Shown here piece after piece: positions 25,976 through 35,656 of a DNA stretch of 53,173 bases. The DNA is from Thermoflexus hugenholtzii JAD2 (GTDB lineage: Bacteria > Chloroflexota > Chloroflexia > Chloroflexales > Roseiflexaceae). Each line of letters starts with the position of its first letter. The first letter of the stretch is position 1. A model generated the notes under the pieces. That model was given only the letters and a program-made list of their open reading frames with translations. It was not told the origin of the DNA and did not search any database. The position numbers and the translations under genes were made by a program. The stretch covers positions 1-53,173 of the forward strand of contig CAMCVW010000023.1 of assembly GCA_945881915.1 (NCBI GenBank), in the 5' to 3' direction.

Positions 25976-27598
25976 ATGGTGCGAGTGACTTCCCTTATTT
26001 CGTGGTTACGACAAATCATGGCCTTGTCATGGCAGTTTTGGGTGGCGCTGGTTTGGAGTCTATCCTTAGTCTGGCTGGTATTTCGTTGGTTTGAACCGAT
26101 GTATGGTACCAATGATGATGTGGGCAATGCAATGCGTATACACGGCTTCGGTCAATATGCTCATGCAAGTCCTTTTGTTGTCTACTCCAATGTTATCTGG
26201 GGTTGGATACTGTTTCACTTGCCAACGTTGAACCATTTATATTCGTATGCTTGGGTGACCGTGCTGATTATGCTGGCATATTCCTGGGGATTAACATATT
26301 TTTGTCTGCGTAGTGCCGCGCCGGTGTGGTTGGTATTGCCACTCGTAGCTGCAATGGTTGTTGAACCGTTATTATTCCCGCAATTTACCATACATGCGAT
26401 TTTATTGTCGCTAGTCATGGCACTCGCCATCCGGCAGTACATGGTGCGCCCAGCACCGTGGTTGTTGGTGGTGGTGGTTGGCTTTGGTGTAGCCGGGATG
26501 TTAATACGGACATATGGTTGGTTGGCCGTTGTGATGAGCATGGTGCCATTGATTTCATGGCGCAAATTTTGGGCGGATAGGCGCTTGCGATGGATAGGCA
26601 CCGGTTTGATTGGATTTCTGATTATCTCCGTGCTGATCAACTGGGGTGCCTATCAGTCTACTGCAGAGTTACGGAAATTTGAGTCCTTATATCGTCTGTA
26701 TCAACCTATTTTCAACAACAATGCGACTTTATTTTTTGAACAAAACCCACAATTTCTGGCCACACATGGATGGCATGAAAACGATATTCATTTGATACGA
26801 AGTCGATTTTTGATCCCTGGCCCATTGATGGATGTTGATGCGTTGCGTGACATAATGCAAAATTTGCCACGGCTGAATAGTGAAATCGCCCGAAAAATAA
26901 CGTTTGAGAACTTGAAAAAAGTCGCAGCTGTTGCTCCGTGGTTGTTGTATGTGGGTTTAGTGTTGGTGCTTGTGAGTAAGCAATTACGATTATGGGGGGT
27001 ATTTGCAGCTTTTATCATTGGCGTGATCGGCTTGGGTATACTCGGACGAGTGGCTCCCGATAGAGTGACGTATCCATTATTGGTTGTTTGCATTGTGTTT
27101 GCATTAGTCTCAATTCCAGCTTCAACATGGATCAAACATCGATGGTTAGTATGGGTGGTTGTAGTGTGTACCGCATTCGGATTATGGATTGAAATACCCG
27201 AATTAACGCGGCGTTCTCAAAAATTCACTGCTCACGGTGCGGCATTGTGGTATGACATGCATGAAATTTCAAATCGACCATTGGTAGTTTGGGGCGGATT
27301 CGAGTATGAAATGATGTATCCGGTTCGTCGGTTACGCGACGATGTGTTGCATGTACCCATCTACGCGCTGGCTTTGTCCGCAATTCAACCAACTTCGGTA
27401 GCCTACGATGCAGTTCAGCAAGGATTTGACATAGACACAGTGTTGCGTTCAGCTGCCGGATTAGAGCTGATTACGCAACCGTACATGCTCCCATGGCTGG
27501 AGCTGTACTGCCGTGATCATCATGCGGCCAACCTGGAGGCCAATCCGAGTTGGCGAGGGGCAACTATTGTGATCTATCAGGTGAAATGCGTGCCGTAA
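25976..27598 (+). CDS. Multi-pass membrane protein, GT-C glycosyltransferase-like
   Basis: The 540-residue protein has roughly ten to twelve hydrophobic helices and a C-terminal outer domain of about 130 residues. Just after the first helix the loop reads EPMYGTNDDVGNAMRIHG; an acidic pair at this spot is the hallmark of GT-C enzymes that use polyprenyl-phosphate sugars. No named family is recognised. The base composition is more A+T-rich than the carbohydrate run to its left. The ribosome site is weak (GAAAG, 12 bases before the ATG). It likely acts in surface glycan assembly; confidence in the fold class is moderate. Confidence 0.72.
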   Translation: MVRVTSLISWLRQIMALSWQFWVALVWSLSLVWLVFRWFEPMYGTNDDVGNAMRIHGFGQYAHASPFVVYSNVIWGWILFHLPTLNHLYSYAWVTVLIMLAYSWGLTYFCLRSAAPVWLVLPLVAAMVVEPLLFPQFTIHAILLSLVMALAIRQYMVRPAPWLLVVVVGFGVAGMLIRTYGWLAVVMSMVPLISWRKFWADRRLRWIGTGLIGFLIISVLINWGAYQSTAELRKFESLYRLYQPIFNNNATLFFEQNPQFLATHGWHENDIHLIRSRFLIPGPLMDVDALRDIMQNLPRLNSEIARKITFENLKKVAAVAPWLLYVGLVLVLVSKQLRLWGVFAAFIIGVIGLGILGRVAPDRVTYPLLVVCIVFALVSIPASTWIKHRWLVWVVVVCTAFGLWIEIPELTRRSQKFTAHGAALWYDMHEISNRPLVVWGGFEYEMMYPVRRLRDDVLHVPIYALALSAIQPTSVAYDAVQQGFDIDTVLRSAAGLELITQPYMLPWLELYCRDHHAANLEANPSWRGATIVIYQVKCVP

Positions 27599-27813
27599 TG
27601 GGTGTATGTTGTGATTATGTAAAAAATTATTATGTTCTGAATATCAATGGGATGATGTGTTCTAAAGTGCTGACAATTACCCGGATTTTGTGTATCACGG
27701 CACTTCAGTAGCGCCATCACAAGGTAAGATTCGATACACACTATGTAGACACGAGTATGGCGGGAGGTATTGGGGTGAGTTGTTTGGTTACATGGAACAT
27801 GTTTGTATTCCAG

Positions 27814-28545
27814 CGGAAGTGTGAGTTTTTGGTGCAGTACGAAGGGGTATTCAGTGCCATCGACCCTAATTTATCTGGTTCCGTAAAGCACAAATATACA
27901 TGCACGACCAAGTCTCATGTGCGCTTGACGGCGGAGTCGTTGATCCAGGCATGCTGGGGGTGGTGGGATTCGTGTCAACGAGCCACAATATCACCGATCA
28001 TCTCGACGCAGTAACCGCTCATTCCATCGCTCAGGCGAATCCTGCAGTCAAGCCTGGGTGAAGTGCCGCAAATGTACCGTTTGCGTCAGAGGCATGAATG
28101 TACCTAAGACAACGCTTTTCGCGATGACCGATGACAGACTGCTGGCCAAGAGACCGTTTGTTTTGCATAGTGTGCCAGCTTTGCATAGTGATCTGACCTA
28201 AGACGCAGCTGGTAATTTGGCTGCAATTGGACTCGTGTTGAGGAAGGTGGGCGAGTAATCTACGTTAGTGGCTATACACGCATGTACTCGGTATGAGTAG
28301 TACCTGCGATGATGACGTATCGCTGAGGCACTGATTCCCATCGACTGCAATGCTCCGTTACGCGGCGTGCTCGTGAATGTACATCCTGCAGACGCAGTAG
28401 CTTTTGCCGAGTGAGCGACGCGAGCGTCGTCATACCACCCCTTTGCGAAATGTATTCCTTCATCCTGCATCCACTCTTGATTTTGCGCGGTGCTGGCCGG
28501 ATGAGTCTTGTCCGTGCGTTAGGAGATTGCCTTATTTTCATCTCT
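27814..28545 (+). pseudogene. Decayed UlaG-like MBL hydrolase
   Basis: Pieces of the gene at 25077-25919 can be followed in order across shifting frames: CEFLVQYEGVFSAIDPNLSG, then VDPGMLGVVGFVSTSHNITD, then RPFVLHSVPALHSD, then ALIPIDCNAPLRGV and finally SVVIPPLCEMYSF. The metal motif has become HNITDH, with a histidine lost, and there are at least four stops or frameshifts. Similarity is only moderate, so the copy is old. It shows that the MBL gene was once present twice in this neighbourhood, with the GT-C gene lying between the copies. Confidence 0.8.
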
Positions 28546-28874
28546 TGGCGCATGATGGGATCTCATATCATTTCCAAAGCACAAGCGGCGTAGGGTATTG
28601 TGTAGCTCGCGATGATGGCGAGTGGCTTGTTCACAGCTTATTTCTTGGGATGCAGACCCGACAGGAATGACAGCACAATGCATGGAGGACTGCGAGCTTT
28701 CATTCTAGTGCACCTATTACCGTAACAAATACTCCATTCACACCGCGTGTTATAATTATTCATGAAAAGAACAACTAATCGTACTCCTTAGTTTGTGCAT
28801 GTTCGCTTTGATTGGGCTGAGACAACATTCATCGTGCGTGCTTTGTAGGCGACGACGATAGAGAGCAGACACTG
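28546..28874. other. Gap without a recognisable gene
   Basis: A short plus-strand frame ending at 28670 continues out of the pseudogene region but has no start, no ribosome site and no family likeness. A TATAAT at 28751-28756 could be a -10 for the small transporter pair, although no -35 lies at normal spacing. Nothing else stands out. Confidence 0.5.
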
Positions 28875-29231
28875 ATGCAGACGCTACTCCCTGGCAGGTC
28901 AGTTCGACTCGCAGGGTTAACCTTGATCAACACGGTCATTCAGATTGTCACCATGAGCCTCATGAAGTACTCCACCGCTATCGAACGAACGCAATATGTA
29001 GCGTTGATTGCATTTTATGGGGCAATTTTAGTCTTTAACTTGGTGAGATTTGTGGTGTGGGGCAAGATCCATAGAGAATTCCCTTTGGGAATAGCGTATG
29101 CATCCTCGGCGATTCTCTTCCCGTGTATTGTCCTCCTTTCGATATATTATGGTGAGCCGTTCGCGTGGCACCAACTTCTTGGAGTCGGTTTGGTGATGAC
29201 CGGAGTCGTCGCGTTGATGCGCGACGTCTAG
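28875..29231 (+). CDS. Four-helix DMT/SMR-like membrane protein, subunit 1
   Basis: The 118-residue protein has four predicted membrane helices and ends in GVGLVMTGVVALMRDV, the usual last helix of EamA or small multidrug-resistance proteins. It is followed 12 bases later by a second four-helix protein, so the two probably form a heterodimer like ArnE/ArnF, which flip an undecaprenyl-linked aminosugar, or like paired SMR exporters. The ribosome site is weak. The nearby GT-C-like gene favours a lipid-linked sugar flippase, but this is inference. Confidence 0.75.
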   Translation: MQTLLPGRSVRLAGLTLINTVIQIVTMSLMKYSTAIERTQYVALIAFYGAILVFNLVRFVVWGKIHREFPLGIAYASSAILFPCIVLLSIYYGEPFAWHQLLGVGLVMTGVVALMRDV

Positions 29232-29243
29232 ACGGAGGGTTTG

Positions 29244-29552
29244 ATGCTGGCTTGGATTCTCTTACTGATGGGTGTGTTGGGTGTGGTGCTTGGCCAATTT
29301 TATTACAAACGCTATGGCCAGACGAAAAATCGCCTATGGTTGATTATCGGTGTCGGGTTATTTTGCTTGGCAGTGCCATGTAGTATGATTGCTGCGCGCG
29401 ACTTGGGGATTGGCAAAGTCTATGTGGGCCATTCGCTGTCGTATATTTTGGCACCGGTGCTGGGGATGATGTTTTATGACGAGCCAGTCGCGCGCGCGCA
29501 TTGGAAGTACTTCGTGCTCATCATGATCGGCATTCTCATCTACGCATATTAG
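29244..29552 (+). CDS. Four-helix DMT/SMR-like membrane protein, subunit 2
   Basis: The 102-residue partner of the preceding gene has four helices, with GKVYVGHSLSYILAPVLGMM and an acidic residue in YDEPVARAH before the last helix, as in DMT/SMR halves. GGAGG lies five bases before the ATG at 29244; a TTG three bases earlier is the alternative start. The following 215 bases up to lysK hold small hairpins only and mark a convergent gene boundary. Confidence 0.75.
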   Translation: MLAWILLLMGVLGVVLGQFYYKRYGQTKNRLWLIIGVGLFCLAVPCSMIAARDLGIGKVYVGHSLSYILAPVLGMMFYDEPVARAHWKYFVLIMIGILIYAY

Positions 29553-29767
29553 TCTTTTTGGGAAAAGCCGCCGGACAGGTGCTCCGTGCACCGCGTGTTC
29601 CGCACGCCGGGCTACCCGCACGGCTGCTGGACGCACAGAGAACAGGAGGATGACACACACCGTATCACGGGTCAGAAAACGGCGCTGTATGCATACAATC
29701 TGGGTAATCTCTGCGTGTCAAACGCGTTCTCTGGTACAGCACCATGCAGTGCAACGCACGCATCGTC

Positions 29768-30844
29768 CTATGAACTGCTCCCTAGTCGCTGCGCCAAGCG
29801 CGGTAGCGCGTCGGTCAATATCGCGATTGCTCGGAGATATTCGGGGATAGATATATGTTCGTTGGGGGTGTGATCGAGATTCGCATCGCCCGGTCCATAG
29901 GCGATGATGGGGCACTGCCAGATGGGCCCTACGACGTTCATGTCGGCTGTGCCGGTTTTGACTATCATGCCGGGTGTGCGACCCTGGGCTCGGATGGCTG
30001 CCCCAAACGCAGTCGCCGCCGCGTCGCTGCGAGGGGACTGCCAAGCCGGTGACACATCGCGGAACAACAGCGTCGTATGCTCGTCCCCATTGGTGCCGAT
30101 GTCGGCAATCAATTGCCACGGTGGTCGCGCACTGGGCAATCGTATGCCAATTGTGGCACTCGCCCATTCGTACAACCCATCACTCCCCGATGAGATTTGA
30201 CGCAACGACGGCAGGTATTGGTCGAACAAGCGCGGTTTGTCGTGATTGTAGGCACTGCAATACGCCTGGATGCGCTGCCAAATGGCCATGCATTGCTCCG
30301 GCGCTGACGCCGTCGCCCCCGCACTGTGGGCACTGGGCAGGTGGGTCGTCACCGTCACCATCACGCGCCCTTTGTAGCCGAGTGTGACCCGATCTGCGCC
30401 GCTCGGTTCACCGATGATGCAGGCATCTGGCCGATACTGTTTGGCAGCGTAGTGCGCCCCACGTGAAGTGGCGTATTCTTCTTCGACAGCACCGATAAGC
30501 ATCAGACGGAACGGCAGCTCAGGGACTGTAGCTAACCGCGCTGCAGCAGCGATGAACGCACAAAATGCTCCCTTGGCATCGACACTGCCACGCCCATACA
30601 GCACATCGTCGACGATGCGCACCGGGACCGTCCCTGGCGCGGTATCGATGTGCCCCAACAAGACAATCTGAGGCCCGCGCGTGCCTACCGTCCCAATGAC
30701 ATTGCCCACACGGTCGATGTGACTCGCAATCCCCCGTTCTGTCATCGCCGCAGCCAATACCTGGGCGACGGCACTTTCGCGCGTCGAAAAACTCGGCGTT
30801 GCCACTGCGTCATACAGTAGTTGGACATCGGGCGGTAACGTCAT
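29768..30844 (-). CDS. lysK: LysK-type [LysW]-lysine/ornithine hydrolase (M20 peptidase)
   Basis: The 358-residue metallopeptidase has the M20 metal blocks [21 protein letters not shown] and the catalytic [19 protein letters not shown] and the overall length match LysK, which releases lysine or ornithine from the LysW carrier protein. It is the last gene of the long minus-strand operon and overlaps lysJ by ATGA. The frame is intact. Since lysW, lysX and lysY in this same operon are broken, its substrate must come from a second carrier system elsewhere, or the protein has drifted to another peptide. ArgE/DapE-like activity is the alternative. Confidence 0.84.
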   Translation of the reverse strand: MTLPPDVQLLYDAVATPSFSTRESAVAQVLAAAMTERGIASHIDRVGNVIGTVGTRGPQIVLLGHIDTAPGTVPVRIVDDVLYGRGSVDAKGAFCAFIAAAARLATVPELPFRLMLIGAVEEEYATSRGAHYAAKQYRPDACIIGEPSGADRVTLGYKGRVMVTVTTHLPSAHSAGATASAPEQCMAIWQRIQAYCSAYNHDKPRLFDQYLPSLRQISSGSDGLYEWASATIGIRLPSARPPWQLIADIGTNGDEHTTLLFRDVSPAWQSPRSDAAATAFGAAIRAQGRTPGMIVKTGTADMNVVGPIWQCPIIAYGPGDANLDHTPNEHISIPEYLRAIAILTDALPRLAQRLGSSS

Positions 30845-32022
30845 GCCAACACCGCACGTAGAACCGTCACCACTTCGGCCAGTTCTGCGTCACTGATGAC
30901 CAGCGGCGGCAACAATCGCAACACATTCGGACCCGCTGGGAGTGCCAACACGCCGCGTTCCATCAGCGCCACCAAGGTTGGTTGGACGCGCTCTTTGAGT
31001 TCGAGGCCGATGAGCAGTCCGGCACCGCGCACTTCGCGTACCTTGCTGAGGTTTGCTGCACGCAGCGTCTGCATCAGCGCTGCTCCTTTGCGGGCAGCGG
31101 CGGCACTCAGGTCGTCGGTCAGGATTGCTGACAGCGCAGCCCGGGCGGCCGCGCAGGCCAACGGGTTGCCACCGAAGGTCGAACCGTGGCTGGCAGGTGC
31201 AAATCCCCCCAAACGTTCGTGGATGGCGAGTGCGCCCATGGGCATGCCGCCTGCCATCGATTTGGCCATGACCAGCAAATCTGGCGTGACACCCGCCTGC
31301 GTTATTGCAAACAGACTACCCGTGCGCCCGAATCCCGTCTGTACTTCGTCCACGATGAGGAGTGCCCCGTGCTGGGCGCACAACGCCGCAACTGCTGCCA
31401 GATACCCCAGCGAGGCAGGCCGTACGCCGCCCTCGCCCTGGACTGGCTCGACGATGACGGCCGCAGTCTGTTCGGTAATGGCGGCTGCTACTGCTTCGAT
31501 GCGGTCGTAGGGTACGTGGCTGACGCCTGCAATCAACGGTTCAAACGGCTCGCGGTATTTGGGTTCGTAGGTGGCCGACAAGGCACCCATGGTCCGGCCA
31601 TGGAATCCGCGCATCATCGCGATGATGTTGGGCCGTCCCGTCGCAAGACGTGCAAATTTGAGCGCAGATTCGACGGCTTCGGTTCCCGAGTTACACAAAA
31701 ACACCCGCCCCATCCCCGCTGGCATGGCAGCGCCGAGCGCATCGAGGTAGGCGGCACGCTGGTCGTTGTGGAATATCTCGGGACAACTGATGAGTTGCGT
31801 CGCTTGGTGTTGAATGGCCGCCACTACCGCCGGATGGGCATGCCCCAGATTGGCCGAACCTTGCCCGCCGACACAGTCGATGTAGCGCTTCCCATCCGCA
31901 TCCCACAAGGTCGCTCCGAACCCGCGTACAATTGCGATGCCGCGCTTAGTGTAGGTGCCACTGGTGCGCAGGTCTTCGCGGTGGATGATCTCGGCATTGG
32001 ACTGGAATGGTGCAGACTGCAT
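30841..32022 (-). CDS. lysJ: LysJ-type class III aminotransferase
   Basis: The 393-residue PLP enzyme has the acetylornithine aminotransferase blocks NSGTEAVESALKFAR, GFHGRTMGALSAT, LLIVDEVQTGFGRTG and the PLP lysine in LLVMAKSMAGG. Similarity to LysJ and ArgD, plus its position between lysZ and lysK, marks it as the aminotransferase of the LysW pathway, acting on LysW-bound semialdehyde. The start at 32022 follows GAGGAG; an ATG 54 bases upstream lacks a site. It is coupled to lysK by ATGA. All catalytic parts look intact. Confidence 0.87.
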   Translation of the reverse strand: MQSAPFQSNAEIIHREDLRTSGTYTKRGIAIVRGFGATLWDADGKRYIDCVGGQGSANLGHAHPAVVAAIQHQATQLISCPEIFHNDQRAAYLDALGAAMPAGMGRVFLCNSGTEAVESALKFARLATGRPNIIAMMRGFHGRTMGALSATYEPKYREPFEPLIAGVSHVPYDRIEAVAAAITEQTAAVIVEPVQGEGGVRPASLGYLAAVAALCAQHGALLIVDEVQTGFGRTGSLFAITQAGVTPDLLVMAKSMAGGMPMGALAIHERLGGFAPASHGSTFGGNPLACAAARAALSAILTDDLSAAAARKGAALMQTLRAANLSKVREVRGAGLLIGLELKERVQPTLVALMERGVLALPAGPNVLRLLPPLVISDAELAEVVTVLRAVLA

Positions 32023-32103
32023 CGCGTTCTCCTCAGGTATCGACGGCTCGGCAAAACACACACCCTGGGATGACAACTGACACGAGTCATGTTGCTTTTT
32101 GGA

Positions 32104-32907
32104 CTATGCTATGGTCGTTCCGTTGCCGTCCAACGCCTGTTTGATGGGGTTGCTGATGCGCGCATCGGCCATGATGACCGTCGCGACACCACCCGTGAGT
32201 GCCTCGGCAGCGCCCATGACCTTTTTCTTCATTCGGCCCTGCGCCACGTCCATGTATGCATTGATGTCACTACGGGGGATACTCCGTATCAACGTCGATT
32301 CATCGGGGAAGGCGCTGAGCAATCCCGGCACGCTCGACAGCAGGAGCAACGTCTCTGCCTTGAGGGCCACTGCGATCTGGGCAGCGGCGCGGTCACCGTC
32401 GACATTCAACGCGTCACCCTGGTGACTGCACGCAATGGGAGCAATCACCGGCAAAACGCCTGCAGCGCACAGGGTGTTGAGGAGTGTGCTATTGACGCCG
32501 TCGATCGTACCCGTGCGGTCGTCGCGGAGCAGAAGTTGTTTGCCGTTTTCGACGATGCGCAACGTCGCCTTGCGCTCTGCCCGCAAGATTTGGCCATCGA
32601 GCCCGCTGCATCCAAACGCATTGATGCCGCGTTGCTGCAGGAGTTCGACGATGCGTTTATTGATTTTGCCGGCATACACCATCAGAAAACTATCCATGGC
32701 AGTCTGGTCGGTATACCGACTGACGTGCCCCGAGGCAGACGTCACAAAGCGTGGCGGAGTTCCCAACGCAGTGGCGATGCGATTCGTCTCGTGCGAGCCA
32801 CCGTGCACCAAGACAATGTCGATTCCGCGGGCAGACACGGCCGCGATGTCGTCGCAGAGCGCTGGATAGTCCAATTCTGCTCCGCCACCCACTCTAATGA
32901 CCAACAT
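32104..32907 (-). CDS. lysZ: LysZ-type [LysW]-aminoadipate/glutamate kinase
   Basis: The 267-residue amino-acid kinase begins VIRVGGGAEL with phosphate loop LVHGGSHETN. It carries the LysZ signatures GHVSRYTDQTAMDSFLM and AGKINKRIVELLQQ, which differ from ordinary ArgB, and DGDRAAAQIA and GRMKKKVMGA near the C-terminus. It phosphorylates the side chain of aminoadipate or glutamate attached to LysW. It follows two EamA transporter genes and overlaps the second by 14 bases. The frame is complete. It lacks a complete LysX/LysY partner in this operon. Confidence 0.88.
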   Translation of the reverse strand: MLVIRVGGGAELDYPALCDDIAAVSARGIDIVLVHGGSHETNRIATALGTPPRFVTSASGHVSRYTDQTAMDSFLMVYAGKINKRIVELLQQRGINAFGCSGLDGQILRAERKATLRIVENGKQLLLRDDRTGTIDGVNSTLLNTLCAAGVLPVIAPIACSHQGDALNVDGDRAAAQIAVALKAETLLLLSSVPGLLSAFPDESTLIRSIPRSDINAYMDVAQGRMKKKVMGAAEALTGGVATVIMADARISNPIKQALDGNGTTIA

Positions 32908-33814
32908 GTGGCGCCTCCGTCGCTTTCGGTGCGCTGTCTGCCAGCGTGGCTACCAACATGGCTACCAAAATCAACCCAGCACCGATATACAATCCGGGGC
33001 TCTGCGGCTCTGCAAGCACATACAATCCAATCAATGACCCCACCACAGGCTGCACAAAGAGACTAATCGCGCCGAGGCTTGCCCCTGCACTCCGAATGAC
33101 CCAAAACCAGAGCAGATAACTCACTACCGATGTGGCAATTGCCATATACACGACCGCTCCCCACGCTTCCCATGGCGCTGTGGCTATCTGGTTTGTGGTA
33201 TATGCCAACCACAATACCGGGGTCCACACAAGCATGCTGCCGGTGTACGTCCAGCGGAGAATCGTCAATGGCTGGAAGCGTTGGACATAATGCGCCCCCA
33301 AAACCGTGAAAATGGATTCGCATAACAGCGCGAGGATGACGAATGTGTTGCCCAGTGCACGATTGGGTGCATAGCTACTGTCTGGGGCACCGCCCAACGT
33401 CAACACGACTACCCCAACAATACCGAGCACCAAGCCAATCTGTTTTTGGGGAGAAACAAACTCACGTGTAACGAGCCATGCCAACACCGTCGTGCTGATG
33501 ACCTCGCCGATAATCATCAACGACGAATCCGTTGCCGTGGTCAACGATAACCCGCGATAATCGAGGAACTGCGCACACGCAACCGTCAAAAGCCCCAAGC
33601 TGCCCAAAACGAGGACATCGCGCCGAGGTACCGATTCGCGTGGGGCAATCCCACTGAAGCGTAACCCCCAGAAGCATGCCGTCGCAATACTGACGCGGAT
33701 ACCCGCAAGAATTAACGGGTCAAATGACTCGATGGCGAGCTTCCCTATCGCATGCGACGACCCCCACAACACATTCGCCAGCACCAGCAATAGCACCGCC
33801 TGTAGTTTGCTCAT
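32894..33814 (-). CDS. EamA/DMT-family transporter (2)
   Basis: The protein of about 306 residues has ten membrane helices in two EamA repeats. It begins LQAVLLLVLANVLWGSSHAIGKLAIESF and includes DSSLMIIGEVISTTVLAWL and a second-half motif ESIFTVLGAHYVQRF. The start at 33814 has GAGG seven bases upstream; ATG 33820 is closer to that site and less likely. EamA proteins usually export amino acids or metabolites. It sits inside the lysine operon, overlaps lysZ by 14 bases, and is one of three tandem EamA copies, the middle of which is decayed. Confidence 0.88.
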   Translation of the reverse strand: MSKLQAVLLLVLANVLWGSSHAIGKLAIESFDPLILAGIRVSIATACFWGLRFSGIAPRESVPRRDVLVLGSLGLLTVACAQFLDYRGLSLTTATDSSLMIIGEVISTTVLAWLVTREFVSPQKQIGLVLGIVGVVVLTLGGAPDSSYAPNRALGNTFVILALLCESIFTVLGAHYVQRFQPLTILRWTYTGSMLVWTPVLWLAYTTNQIATAPWEAWGAVVYMAIATSVVSYLLWFWVIRSAGASLGAISLFVQPVVGSLIGLYVLAEPQSPGLYIGAGLILVAMLVATLADSAPKATEAPHVGH

Positions 33815-33826
33815 TCCCATGCCTCA

Positions 33827-34374
33827 CGTAACGGTGCCCGCAGCGACACCCCAATGAACCCAAAGACGCACACCGCGCCAACGACGTGATTCGGCGTGAT
33901 AGGATACCCCAGGTCAAACACCGAGAATTGCCCCGTGTGATGTCGCCTACCAATCCGAATTTCCAAACAACACGCACCACATTGACGTATGTCATCATAC
34001 TGACCGTCTGATTGCGAGCCAAAAAGACTCCACCGCGCAGTGTCATGTGCGTACGACACAACAAATTCACCAAAGAACATGTCACGAGCACCCGATTGTC
34101 GTAGTTACGGTGTTGTGCCCCAACAAACCAGCAATGAGGATGATTGCTCCCAGCCACCCCAAAAATATTCATCTACCGGACCAGAATGATTTGGTCACGC
34201 AGAATCTATTGCGGCAAAAAGCCGTGAAGTTGACTTCACCAATCACCGCGCAATCCCGCCGTGAACCTGCGGTCCTTCGGCAGAACAGGAGGGCAGTTGC
34301 CGTGCCACCATACCGGCGCCCCAGGCGATAATCGCTCCCAACAAGCAGATGGAGGTACATGTCTGTTTGGTCAT
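33827..34374 (-). pseudogene. Decayed EamA/DMT transporter
   Basis: Reading right to left, fragments match the gene at 34407-35327 in order but in different frames: an N-terminal helix from ATG 34374 (CLLGAIIAWGAGMVARQL), then IGEVNFTAF, then LLCRTHMTLRGGVFLARNQ with VSMMTYVNVV, and finally PITPNHVVGAVCVFGFIG. About 550 of the expected 920 bases remain, with several frameshifts and deletions. It lies between two intact EamA genes, so this was a three-copy tandem array in which the middle copy died. Confidence 0.82.
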
Positions 34375-34406
34375 TGATTTCTTGCTTTTCGTTGCAGGGT
34401 CGGTGG

Positions 34407-35327
34407 CTATGCGGCTTCACCTTCGACCGATTCTGGTGTGCTCGATTGTTCTGGGATGCCGCTAATCAGCAACGCACCGATGACCAAAACACCACCGACG
34501 ATGAATGTCAGGGTGATTGGATCGCCCATCACCTGAATGCCGACAACCGCCCCGACCACCGGTTGGAACAGTAGCGCCACCGCAGCAACCGTCGCACCCA
34601 CGATACGCACGCCGGTGAACCAGAGGAAGTAGCAGAGAATCGATGTCACCAGCGCCATATACACGGACGCCCCCCACGCTGAGGGTGACACTTGGACAAG
34701 TTCGCCCGTGTATGCGTAGTACCCCAACACCGGCACCCATACAATGAGGCTGGCCATATTCACCCACGCGAGCATGCTAATCGAGTCGTTTCGTTCCAGG
34801 AATGCAGCTCCTCGGACGGTGTAGTACGATTCACACGCGAGGCACCCGAGAACGAGGATGTTCCCGAGCAAGCGATTCGGAGCGGTCTCGGTATTGTTGC
34901 CCGCAGCACCAGTAATCAAGATAATCGCCCCTGCAGTACCGACGATTAATCCGATCATGCGATTGCGTGTAATGCGCTCGCGGAGGAGCACATAGGCAAA
35001 AACCGCCGTGAAAATGACTTCACCTACGATGAGCAGCGAACTGTCCGAGGACAGTGTCAGCCTGATTCCCGTGTACGCCAAAACGAAGCTTGCCACAATT
35101 CCAATCATGCTGAGACGCACCAACGGCCAGCGGTCTGCAGTGTGTATCGCAGGCCGTCGCGTCGTCAATTGGATGAGCACCAAGAGTGGTGCGGCCATAC
35201 ACAAGCGGAGCGCAGCAAGGAGGAATGGTGGGGTTTCGTTGAGTGCGGTTTTCATGACCGCATGCGAGCTTCCCCAGAGGATACACGCCAATATCATTCC
35301 GAGCATTGCAAGTGTCGAGCGTTTCAT
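34407..35327 (-). CDS. EamA/DMT-family transporter (1)
   Basis: The 306-residue protein has ten helices in two EamA halves (MKRSTLAMLGMILACILWGS, SDSSLLIVGEVIFTAVFAYV, ESYYTVRGAAFLERNDSISM). The ATG at 35327 overlaps the stop of the truncated lysY as ATGA, which is why that start is chosen over the longer open frame. The tight overlap means the transporter is now translated behind a lysY remnant, so it may have replaced the missing 3' part of lysY by insertion or deletion. Likely a metabolite or amino-acid exporter. Confidence 0.88.
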   Translation of the reverse strand: MKRSTLAMLGMILACILWGSSHAVMKTALNETPPFLLAALRLCMAAPLLVLIQLTTRRPAIHTADRWPLVRLSMIGIVASFVLAYTGIRLTLSSDSSLLIVGEVIFTAVFAYVLLRERITRNRMIGLIVGTAGAIILITGAAGNNTETAPNRLLGNILVLGCLACESYYTVRGAAFLERNDSISMLAWVNMASLIVWVPVLGYYAYTGELVQVSPSAWGASVYMALVTSILCYFLWFTGVRIVGATVAAVALLFQPVVGAVVGIQVMGDPITLTFIVGGVLVIGALLISGIPEQSSTPESVEGEAA

Positions 35328-35656
35328 GCGGTGTGGTGACTTTCTACATACAATAGCGGGTGGAGACAATCATCTTGAGGCTGGGCTGTTCGGTTGAGCC
35401 GTGTATCGTCGATCGGGGCGGCGGCTGATCCATGCGGCAATGCCAATATCAACACATCGTAATTGGTCAGCATCGTCTTGCTGGTAAACACCAAGTCTGT
35501 CACGCCGCGTAGGTGCGGGTGTGGTCCAGTGACCGGTTTGCCGGCCAGTCGTTCCGAGGTGACCTGTTGTATAGACACAGCAGGATGCCGGAGCAGGAGC
35601 CGCAACAATTCCCCGCCAACGCAGCCACTGCCACCGACGATCGACACACTAATCAT
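35324..35656 (-). pseudogene. lysY: Truncated LysY ([LysW]-phosphate reductase)
   Basis: The 110-residue frame starts as a good LysY/ArgC: SIVGGSGCVGGELLRLLLRH is the NADP-binding loop, VTSERLAGKPVTGPHPHLRG the LysY-like stretch, and DVLILALPHGSAA the end of the Rossmann core. Similarity stops near residue 78. The normal protein has about 340 residues, and everything including the active-site cysteine is missing. It overlaps the Nudix gene by eight bases and the EamA gene by four, so the stub is still translated in line. It cannot reduce the acyl-phosphate. Classed as a pseudogene despite an open frame. Confidence 0.82.

Noticed and set aside
25976-28874. Mobile element or prophage boundary around the A+T-richer segment
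   Set aside because: No transposase, integrase, terminal inverted repeat or tRNA attachment site is visible; the decayed MBL gene explains most of the gap.
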